Below, one piece after another: positions 23,071 to 29,806 of a DNA stretch of 29,806 nucleotides. The position numbers and the translations under genes are program-made. Positions within the stretch are counted from its first letter, which is position 1. Each line of letters begins with the position of its first letter. Where the stretch lies: assembly GCA_003537575.1 (NCBI GenBank), contig DPRS01000011.1:59565-89370 (forward strand), in the 5' to 3' direction. Source of the stretch: Oxalobacteraceae bacterium (GTDB lineage Bacteria > Pseudomonadota > Gammaproteobacteria > Burkholderiales > Burkholderiaceae_D). The notes under the pieces were generated by a model. That model was not told where the DNA came from. It did not search any database and saw only the letters and a program-made list of their open reading frames with translations.

Positions 23071-23116
23071 TGCCACCCGCGTCCATGCTTCAATCTGCGG
23101 TGCCGCGGCGGTTGAC

Positions 23117-24190
23117 TCAGTGCACCTGCCGCGCCTCACTATCGGGATAGGTCGCGACCGCGCCTCTGCCGCTTTCCTGCCACGCCACCGTGCTTGCCAT
23201 GCGGTCGAGTGCCTCCAGTACTTTTTCAGGCGCCGTATGCTGGATCATGTGGCCAACCGCGGGCACGAGGATCAGCTCGCTTTGGGGCAATTCCTGGTGC
23301 AGCCGTTCCGAGTGCAGCTTCGGCAGGACATGCAGGTCGTCAGCACCGGCCATGATCGTTACCGGCATTTTCAGTTCGCGATAGCGTTTGACCAGCTTGT
23401 AGGCCGATGGAATCATCAGGGCGACTTCCTCGGCCGCCGCACGCAGCGGGACGGGGCGCAAGCCCAGCCAGACCGGATATTCGGCATGGAAGCGCTGCGG
23501 CGTATCGGCCGGGGCGAACAGCTTGCGCACCATCGCTGGCCAAACCAGCCGGCCCAGCAACGGCGCCGCCGTGTAGCGCATCAGGCCCCCGATCACCGGC
23601 AGCGCCGGCAGCGAGAACAACGGCACGTCAAGGCGGGCGGTCGGGTAGTAGTAGCCCGATAGCAGCAGCAGGCCGCGCACGTATTCAGGATGCTGAAGTG
23701 CGAGTGAGATCGCCACCATTGTTGCCCATGAATGACCGACGACGACAGGCTGTTCGATGCCAAGCTGAAGCAGGGCCCGATGCAGTAGTTTTGCCTGCGC
23801 CATAGGATTCCATGTCTGGGTGCGCGGACGCTCGCTATAGCCGTAACCGGGACGGTCGAAGGCGATGACCCGATAATTTTCCGCGGCAAGGTCGACCAGG
23901 CCGCTGATCTCCAGTTCCTTCGCCATGGCGCCATTGCCGTGCAAGAGTACCACCGGCTGTCCCTTCCCGCGTTCGAGATAGTGCAGTCGGACACCATCGA
24001 CGTCGATGAATTTTTCGGCGGGAGGGGCGTCCTGCTCGGCTTTGCGCGTACGGTACTGGACGTAGGCGCCCATGGCGGCAAGCGCGACGCCGGCGCCGAG
24101 CAGCCAGGGGGTGCGTGTCGAATGGAGGGCGCGACGTGCCGTATTCCCGGCTGCGGACAAAACATCGGACTGGCGAATGGAGCGGATCAT
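23117..24190 (-). CDS. Membrane-anchored alpha/beta hydrolase
   Basis: A 357-residue protein with start taken at ATG 24190 (AAGG upstream); the longer frame to 24268 adds residues without a good start signal. A hydrophobic helix (about 28-45, TPWLLGAGVALAAMGAYV) precedes the hydrolase fold, suggesting an inner-membrane anchor. The fold shows the oxyanion loop VVLLHGNGAMA (about 80-90), the nucleophile elbow VVVGHSWATM (Ser154), an Asp candidate in IMAGADDLHVL and the catalytic His in VPAVGHMIQHTAPE. FDRPGYGYSERP is typical of epoxide hydrolase- and haloperoxidase-like members. The substrate is unknown. The gene follows the MscS-type gene on the same strand after a 111-base gap and may have its own promoter. 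Confidence 0.88.
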   Translation of the reverse strand: MIRSIRQSDVLSAAGNTARRALHSTRTPWLLGAGVALAAMGAYVQYRTRKAEQDAPPAEKFIDVDGVRLHYLERGKGQPVVLLHGNGAMAKELEISGLVDLAAENYRVIAFDRPGYGYSERPRTQTWNPMAQAKLLHRALLQLGIEQPVVVGHSWATMVAISLALQHPEYVRGLLLLSGYYYPTARLDVPLFSLPALPVIGGLMRYTAAPLLGRLVWPAMVRKLFAPADTPQRFHAEYPVWLGLRPVPLRAAAEEVALMIPSAYKLVKRYRELKMPVTIMAGADDLHVLPKLHSERLHQELPQSELILVPAVGHMIQHTAPEKVLEALDRMASTVAWQESGRGAVATYPDSEARQVH

Positions 24191-24301
24191 GAGGCAGGAC
24201 CTTTCAGTGATTAAAAGTGCAACATGACTTTGTGACGCATTGCGGCATTGTTGGTTCCGCATGATCATCTGGGGCGGCGCAAAGGTGGCGCCAGAACCCG
24301 C

Positions 24302-26824
24302 TCAGGTCGGCGGCGTCGGCTGCGCGGGTGGAACGGGTAGCAAGGGTGGCGCAGGTGGCACCGACGGTTCGGTCGCTTCGGCGGAAATGTCCCGGCTTTC
24401 CAGCGCGTCGTTAATGGTGGTGATCAGGTCGCTTTTTACCTTGAGCCAGCTATCCAGGTCGCTGGTCCATATTCGCAGCTCGAACTCGAAGGCATCCACA
24501 CCGCGTTTGATGAAAAGCACTTCCGGCGCCGGCGTCTGCTGGACCTGGCGGTTCTGGCGCGCCACCTCCAGCAGGGTCGACTTGAGTTGCGCCACGTTGA
24601 TATCAGGCTTGGTAATGACGGGCACCGCAACCTGCCGCAACTGGTTCGACAACGTCCAGTTGGTGACCTTGTCGGAAATCAGCTTGCCGTTCGGGATGAT
24701 GACTTCCGCGCCCATGGTGCTTTGTATGACGGTCGCGCGTATGCCGATATGCTGCACGCGGCCGACGATATCGTCGATCTGGATGGTGTCACCGATGTTG
24801 ATGGGCCGCTCGAACAGCACGATCAGACCCGAGACGAAATTATTGACGATGTTTTGCAATCCGAAACCGATGCCGACCGTCAGCGCGCCGGCGACGATGG
24901 TGAATTTGGTCATGTCGACGCCGATGGCGGTCAGGGCCAGCACCAGTCCGGTCAGCAGCACGGCATAATGCACCGTGGTCGAGACAGCGTAGGGCAAGCC
25001 ACGGTCCAGGCGCACCCGGGAAAAGATTTCCTCCTCCAGGAAAAAGCGCAACAGCCGTGAAATCAGATAGGTAGCCCACAGGATCAGGATGAAGATCAGT
25101 ACGCCGCTGACGGAAACCCGCAGATTGCCGATTTCATAGGAGGCGTTCCAGGCTAATTCGATCCAGTCGACGGCTTGTTGCAACAGTCCCGGCGCCTGCA
25201 GGGACAGCACGATCCACCAGGCGAAGGCCAGCCATTTCAGCCACTTGTTGACGCGCGCCGCGATCTCCGCCCTGTGTCGCCGCACGCCGGCAAGGTAGGA
25301 CAGCGGCGGCACGTGCATGAGCGCCTGCACCAGGCCTTCGGCCGCGCGCGTCAGCGCATAGAGGACAATGCCGGCATAGGCGCTGGCAACCAGGCCACGC
25401 AGCAGGAAATCGGCCAGCCTGTCATAACCGGCGGCGGCCGCAGCGAGCACCGCCATGGCCAGCAAAAGCGCTACCCAATTGATGTTATGGACAGCCCGCG
25501 CCGCGAATGCCGCATTCTTTGAGCCTGCCTGCGGCATGACGCGATCGCGGCGCAGCGCGATGAGAATGACCAGGATGACGCCAAGCGCTTCCAGCAGAAT
25601 GAGCAGGCGGTAGACGCCGGGCAGCGGGGAAAACAGCGCGCGCGCCTTGTCGGCCAGGTAAAAGAAGATGACCGAAAACAGTAGCGGAAAGATGGCGGGA
25701 TCGACGACCCGGCGGGCGAATACCGCCAGGGGGATCGTCGAAATCACTCCGATCATCAGCCAGACCGGCCTGGGCGCTTCGCGATAGAACCAGGTGCTCA
25801 ACAGCATCGCCAGCAGCGCGGCAAGCACCACCGGCATGTCGAATATTTTTTTATTGCCGCACAAGTCTTCATCGATCTGGCTGAGCGCATCGACCTTGCT
25901 TTTCGCGGCAAAAAGTCCGATTGCCAGAATGGTGAAAAAAAGCGCATGAAGCACGAAGTTGTTCGCATGGGATGCCAGGTAATTCGTCAGGGCGGCGACC
26001 TGCGTCACGATGTGCGTATTGGCGTCGGCGGAAAAACTGTTGACGGATGCGCGCCAGAATTCCTCGCTCCAGACCGGCGGGCCGTCACGAAAGAACAGGC
26101 GGGTGACGGCCCGTTTGCTGGTTACGGCAAGGAGTTCGCGCACTTCGCCCAGGCGCGCGCCGATATCGGTTGCGCGCACCTGCAGGGCCAGCACCGTGGC
26201 GCGATCCTTGAGCACGGTTTTCTTTGCCTGCGCGATGGCGTCGGTCATCTCTTGCGCGCGCTCCAGCAAGTCGGGCGGGGCCGCCGCCGCGGATGCCGCC
26301 TTGACCGTGGCGGTCCATGTTGCGTCGAGCCGGTCGAGCTGTTGCAGGTCACGCTCGGTCTGGGAAGCCGCCCGTGTCATTTCGCGCCTGATCGGCACGG
26401 TTTGCAATTCGATCTCGCGCAGGGCGTCGTCAAAATTCTGTATGGCTTCCAGTGAAAATTGCGTCCCGCTCAGGTTGCGCAGCGCCTGCAGGCGCTCGGA
26501 CATCTCGCGCTCCAGGCGCGGAACCTCGCTGCCGGCGGCATCGATCGCATCCGCGATCCGGCTGCTGCTCTCGATCTCGCGCAGGGTGACCAGGCTGGCC
26601 TCGGCCTGCTGAGCAATGTCGTGCACCGGGATTGCCTGGGGCGCTTGCGGTACTGCCGGCGCTGACGGCGGCGCGGCGGTTTTGGCCGGAGCCGGGCGGG
26701 CGGGCGCGGCAGGCGCTCCGGGCACCTGCGCCTGGGCCGATAAGCCGCCATGTCCGAGCAGCAAGAGTGCCGCGACCACCAGGTTCTCTATGGTCCGTGC
26801 GAGGCATGGAGGGAATTTGAACAA
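24302..26824 (-). CDS. MscS-family mechanosensitive ion channel, large form
   Basis: An 840-residue inner-membrane protein. It opens with a signal peptide (LVVAALLLLGHGGLSAQA) and a Pro/Ala-rich linker. A periplasmic helical, probably coiled-coil region follows (about 60-260), then about ten membrane helices (about 280-660). The MscS pore helix and beta domain follow: FTIVAGALTVGIGFGLQNIV (about 641-660) and ERPINIGDTIQIDDIVGRVQ, with VIIPNGKLISDKVTNW. Such channels open under membrane tension and release solutes during hypo-osmotic shock; the large forms resemble MscK or MscM in layout, though the gene need not be orthologous. The C-terminus ends in a Pro-rich tail. The start is a TTG with AAGGTGA upstream. 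Confidence 0.92.
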   Translation of the reverse strand: MFKFPPCLARTIENLVVAALLLLGHGGLSAQAQVPGAPAAPARPAPAKTAAPPSAPAVPQAPQAIPVHDIAQQAEASLVTLREIESSSRIADAIDAAGSEVPRLEREMSERLQALRNLSGTQFSLEAIQNFDDALREIELQTVPIRREMTRAASQTERDLQQLDRLDATWTATVKAASAAAAPPDLLERAQEMTDAIAQAKKTVLKDRATVLALQVRATDIGARLGEVRELLAVTSKRAVTRLFFRDGPPVWSEEFWRASVNSFSADANTHIVTQVAALTNYLASHANNFVLHALFFTILAIGLFAAKSKVDALSQIDEDLCGNKKIFDMPVVLAALLAMLLSTWFYREAPRPVWLMIGVISTIPLAVFARRVVDPAIFPLLFSVIFFYLADKARALFSPLPGVYRLLILLEALGVILVILIALRRDRVMPQAGSKNAAFAARAVHNINWVALLLAMAVLAAAAAGYDRLADFLLRGLVASAYAGIVLYALTRAAEGLVQALMHVPPLSYLAGVRRHRAEIAARVNKWLKWLAFAWWIVLSLQAPGLLQQAVDWIELAWNASYEIGNLRVSVSGVLIFILILWATYLISRLLRFFLEEEIFSRVRLDRGLPYAVSTTVHYAVLLTGLVLALTAIGVDMTKFTIVAGALTVGIGFGLQNIVNNFVSGLIVLFERPINIGDTIQIDDIVGRVQHIGIRATVIQSTMGAEVIIPNGKLISDKVTNWTLSNQLRQVAVPVITKPDINVAQLKSTLLEVARQNRQVQQTPAPEVLFIKRGVDAFEFELRIWTSDLDSWLKVKSDLITTINDALESRDISAEATEPSVPPAPPLLPVPPAQPTPPT

Positions 26825-27105
26825 TGCCGTTCACCTTTGCCGTGCCGGCCTCTGGGGCTGGATCATTTGCTTCATGGTCATTCTCTTCGCAGTGAGAGAG
26901 CAACTGTTCTTTTACCCGGCTAGCCCATCCCTCCCATGACCTAAGTCAAATTCATCGGATTCAATTTGAGGCTCGCCATAAAAATCAAAGCCCGATATTG
27001 CCAAGCGTGTTTCCGGCAGTACAATCTGAATTTACATGAGGGCCATTCGATCCAGGGGATATCCGGCATGACAAACGAAGACCGGCGTGCCGGCAAGGCA
27101 GCCTA
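26825..27105. other. Divergent intergenic region with an inverted repeat and a 12-codon reading frame
   Basis: This 281-base gap lies between the leftward MscS gene and the rightward UbiB-like gene. It contains the inverted repeat TCAAATT-N10-AATTTGA (26946-26969), a possible operator. A tiny frame at 27068-27106 (MTNEDRRAGKAA) ends in TAATG, overlapping the start of the kinase gene by one base, so it could couple translation as a leader. No convincing promoter pair was fixed. Confidence 0.35.
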
Positions 27106-28905
27106 ATGCTTGCGCAGACCTTATTCTCCATGCGCGACCTCGGGCGGCTGTATGACATCGTCGCGGTCCTGATTCGTTACGGCTTTGGCGACATGGTGCG
27201 CCGGCTGGGTCTGGCCGATGCGCTCGAGCGCGCCGGCAAGGTCCTGCGCTGGGGCGATGCCCGCGCCCTGGCCAACCTTCCAGCTCCCGTGCGCGTGCGG
27301 CTGATGCTGGAGGAACTGGGCCCCACCTTCATCAAGCTCGGCCAGGTGCTCTCCAGCCGCGTCGACCTGCTCGAGCCGGAATGGATTGCCGAACTAGGCA
27401 AGCTGCAGGATAGCGCCACGCCGGTGCCATACGAGGCGATTCGCCAGCAGCTGACCGAAGACCTGGGCGCGCCGCCCGAGGAAGCCTTCGCCTATTTCGA
27501 TCCGGTGCCGCTGGCCACGGCTTCCATGGCGCAGGTATACCGCGCCCGGCTGCAGGAAGGCGACGAGGTGGTCGTCAAGGTGCGACGGCCGGGCATCCGG
27601 CCCATTATTGAAACCGACCTGCGCTGGATGATGCGCCTGGCGCAGCTTGCCGAGGCCGAGAGCCGCGACTTGCGCGCCTTTAATCCGCAGCAAGTGGTGC
27701 GGCAATTTGGCCTGTCCCTGCGCAACGAACTCGATTTTGCGGTCGAATGCCGCAACGCGACGCTGATCGCGGAAAACTTTGCTGGCTACATCGATGCGGA
27801 CAGCCTGCCCAGGAATTTCACCGAAGATCCTGAAACGATCGGGGTGGCCGTGGCCGACGCGGCCGATGCGTCTGATGCAGCCGACTTTGTTCCGCCGATT
27901 ATCATTCCGAAGATTTACTGGGCCTGGAGCGGCGAGCGTGTCTGCGTGCAGGAATTCATCGACGGCATTCCCGGGCGCCATCTGCACGAGGCTGACCGGG
28001 TCGGCCTGGATCGCAAGGTGCTGGCGCGCCGCGGCGCCCACGCGGTACTGAAAATGATCCTGGATGATGGCTTTTTCCATGCCGATCCTCATCCCGGGAA
28101 TGTCTTCTATCTGCCGGATAACCGCATTGCCTTCATCGATTTCGGCATGGTAGGGCGAATCAATCAGCGGCGCCGCGAAGAGGTGACGCAAATGCTGTTC
28201 GGCCTGGTCCGGCGGGAGCCGGAGCGGGTGGCGGATATCCTGCTGGACTGGACCGGCAATGCGGTGGTCGACGAGGAAGGATTGATCGGCGAAATCCAGA
28301 CTTTCGTGGAACGTTACAGCGGCGTGCCGCTGAAGCAGCTGAAACTCGGCGAAATGCTGTCGGACATGCTGGCCCTGATGCGGCAGCATCACGTCACGCT
28401 GCCGCCCGATCTCAGCTTGCTGGTGAAGGCTTTCATTTCGCTGGAAGGCATGGGCCGGGAGCTGGACCCGGGCTTCGACATGGCTAGCGAAGCGCTGCCG
28501 ATCCTGGAGCGCCTGATGCGCGAGCAGTATGCTCCTGCGGCGGTGCTGAAGCGTGGCTGGGGGGCGTTGCGCGAGGCGCTGTCGCTGGCGGCCGGACTGC
28601 CGCACGACCTCTCGCGCCTGTTGCGCGCCGCCCGCCGGGGACGGGTGGAAATCCATATCGACGCGCCGAATCTGCGCCGGGTCGGCAACCAGCTCGACCG
28701 CGCGCTCAACCGCATGGTGGTCGGCATCGTGATCGCCGCGCTCATCATCGGCTCTTCCATCGTCATGACGGTGCCGGGCGGCCCGAGTCTGCTGGGCCTG
28801 CCGTTCTTCGGCCTGCTCGGCTTCCTCAGCGCGGTGGCCGGCAGCGTCTGGCTGGTCCTGTCCATCTGGAAAAGCCACCGGCAGGACCGCAACCCGGATG
28901 ACTAG
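27106..28905 (+). CDS. ABC1/AarF/UbiB-family protein-kinase-like protein
   Basis: A 599-residue protein with the atypical kinase signature of the family. The N-terminal KxGQ motif is in FIKLGQVLSSRVDLL (about 76-90). The Ala-rich loop is PLATASMAQVYRARL (about 136-150) and the lysine strand VVVKVRRPG. The catalytic-type segment is FFHADPHPGNVFYL and the metal-binding segment FIDFGMVGR. Two C-terminal membrane helices (about 540-590) anchor it. UbiB-type proteins are ATPases that help extract or handle ubiquinone precursors. No ubi genes are adjacent and the protein is longer than usual UbiB, with an acidic Ala/Asp insertion (ADAADASDAADF, about 250-262), so it may be a paralogue. The ATG at 27106 is used; ATG 27133 is an alternative. 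Confidence 0.9.
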   Translation: MLAQTLFSMRDLGRLYDIVAVLIRYGFGDMVRRLGLADALERAGKVLRWGDARALANLPAPVRVRLMLEELGPTFIKLGQVLSSRVDLLEPEWIAELGKLQDSATPVPYEAIRQQLTEDLGAPPEEAFAYFDPVPLATASMAQVYRARLQEGDEVVVKVRRPGIRPIIETDLRWMMRLAQLAEAESRDLRAFNPQQVVRQFGLSLRNELDFAVECRNATLIAENFAGYIDADSLPRNFTEDPETIGVAVADAADASDAADFVPPIIIPKIYWAWSGERVCVQEFIDGIPGRHLHEADRVGLDRKVLARRGAHAVLKMILDDGFFHADPHPGNVFYLPDNRIAFIDFGMVGRINQRRREEVTQMLFGLVRREPERVADILLDWTGNAVVDEEGLIGEIQTFVERYSGVPLKQLKLGEMLSDMLALMRQHHVTLPPDLSLLVKAFISLEGMGRELDPGFDMASEALPILERLMREQYAPAAVLKRGWGALREALSLAAGLPHDLSRLLRAARRGRVEIHIDAPNLRRVGNQLDRALNRMVVGIVIAALIIGSSIVMTVPGGPSLLGLPFFGLLGFLSAVAGSVWLVLSIWKSHRQDRNPDD

Positions 28906-28992
28906 GCCAGGGAAATTGCGTGGCGTATCATTACGCTGCGCACATGGCTATTCGCCGGGGGCATCCGGCCGCATTCATCGAAAGAAACAAGT

Positions 28993-29802
28993 TTGGAATC
29001 AGTGAAGCTGGGGCCCCTGGTCTTTTCAAGCAAGCTTGTGCTGCTGCTCGCCGCGCTGGTGCTGGTTTTTGTCATTGCCAGCCGCCTCGGCCGCAAGCAC
29101 TGCGTCGAGGTTGAAAAACCTTTATGGATCGTCCTGCTGGCCGGTCTGCTGGCGGGGCGCATTCCGTTTGTCGTGAGCTATCGCGAAATGTACCTGGGCG
29201 CGCCATGGAGCATGCTCGACATCCGCGACGGCGGCTTCAATGCCGCCACCGGGATTGCCGGCGCGCTGATTGCCACCTTCATCCTGAGCCGTTACGTGCG
29301 CGGGCTGCGCAAGCCGCTGTTCGTCGCCTTGTTGTCCGGCACTTTGCTTTGGGGGGCCGGCAATGCGGTGCTGCTGTCGAGCCAGCCAGAGACCCGTCTG
29401 CCGGCAATCGCGCTTTCCGGCCTCGATGGGCGGCCGCTGCGCATCGATCAGCTTGCCGGCAAACCGGTGGTGCTGAACCTCTGGGCCACCTGGTGCCCGC
29501 CATGCCGGCGTGAAATGCCGGTGTTGCAGCAAGCTCAGCAAGCCAATCCCGATTTCTTGTTTGTCTTCGCCAACCAGGGGGAATCAGCCGAGGCCGTCCG
29601 TTCCTATATGGCTGGCGAAAAGCTGAAGCTGGAGAATGTGCTGCTGGACCCCAAAGGCGAGCTGGCGCGTGCGACCGGAACGGTGGGAATGCCCACCACG
29701 CTATTTTTTGACCGGCACGGCAAGCTGGCCGCTACCCGCGTCGGCGAAGTATCGGCGGCCACGCTGACCGAGCGCATGAAGGCCTTGCGCGCTGAAGATT
29801 AA
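28993..29802 (+). CDS. TlpA-like thioredoxin with an Lgt-like membrane N-terminus
   Basis: A 269-residue protein in two parts. Residues about 10-125 hold about four hydrophobic helices. The stretch AGRIPFVVSYREMYLGAPW and the following GGFNAATGIAGALIATF resemble part of prolipoprotein diacylglyceryl transferase (Lgt), but the HGG motif is missing, so transferase activity is not expected. Residues about 133-269 form a TlpA/ResA-type thioredoxin domain with the redox motif NLWATWCPPCRREMPVL, the cis-Pro loop GTVGMPTTLFFDRHG and a usual end. It would face the periplasm and reduce disulfides, for example in cytochrome c maturation or protein repair. The start is TTG at 28993; GTG 29002 is an alternative. 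It follows the UbiB-like gene by 87 bases. Confidence 0.87.
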   Translation: MESVKLGPLVFSSKLVLLLAALVLVFVIASRLGRKHCVEVEKPLWIVLLAGLLAGRIPFVVSYREMYLGAPWSMLDIRDGGFNAATGIAGALIATFILSRYVRGLRKPLFVALLSGTLLWGAGNAVLLSSQPETRLPAIALSGLDGRPLRIDQLAGKPVVLNLWATWCPPCRREMPVLQQAQQANPDFLFVFANQGESAEAVRSYMAGEKLKLENVLLDPKGELARATGTVGMPTTLFFDRHGKLAATRVGEVSAATLTERMKALRAED

Positions 29803-29806
29803 TCAA

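Noticed and set aside
27394..28878. 494-codon open frame antisense to the UbiB-like gene
   Set aside because: A His/Gln/Arg-rich translation typical of antisense shadows in GC-rich DNA; the sense strand carries full kinase motifs.

Overview
The window is high-GC DNA that most resembles a betaproteobacterial (Burkholderiales, Oxalobacteraceae-like) chromosome. The basis is the gene style: a GC-rich third codon position, a DMT exporter divergent from an Lrp regulator, YjdM, a long MscS channel, a second UbiB-like kinase, a TlpA protein with an Lgt-like membrane part, and an Escherichia coli-type LexA box. The genus cannot be fixed from sequence reading alone.

Layout. Positions 1-3242 hold ordinary housekeeping and accessory genes: a partial EamA/DMT transporter with a divergent Lrp/AsnC regulator, a small unknown protein, a tandem cupin protein, an unknown cysteine-containing protein and the zinc-ribbon protein YjdM. 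Positions 3472-12602 hold the most unusual part, two divergent gene pairs. Leftward are a CHAT-SIR2 fusion and, overlapping it by 4 bases, a 1324-residue nSTAND NTPase with a central membrane segment and about 13 WD40-like blades. Rightward are a gingipain (C25)-like caspase-fold protein and a GHSFG alpha/beta hydrolase. I read this as a putative NTP-dependent biological-conflict (defence or regulated cell-death) module: WD40 sensor, NTPase switch, two clan-CD peptidase-like proteins and a possible lipase or esterase effector.

Positions 12786-17423 are a tight three-gene operon: a beta-phosphoglucomutase-GH65 phosphorylase fusion, a tandem universal stress protein and an L-lactate dehydrogenase. 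It ends at a strong bidirectional hairpin. The set suggests phosphorolytic disaccharide use feeding glycolysis, with lactate formation under stress or low oxygen.

Positions 17526-21168 hold two poorly conserved, probably exported proteins: a lipoprotein with an internally duplicated HTHD domain, and a 603-residue protein ending in Thr/Pro repeats. The DNA between and inside them looks AT-richer than its neighbours and carries several direct and inverted repeats. A tRNA-Lys(CTT) gene with its own promoter and terminator follows.

Positions 21463-29802 return to ordinary chromosomal genes: an acyltransferase-3 membrane protein, a 63-residue protein behind a near-consensus LexA box inside a good sigma-70 promoter, a membrane-anchored alpha/beta hydrolase, a large MscS-family channel, an ABC1/UbiB-family kinase and a TlpA-like thioredoxin fused to an Lgt-like membrane segment. 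No CRISPR array, insertion sequence, integrase or rRNA gene was seen.
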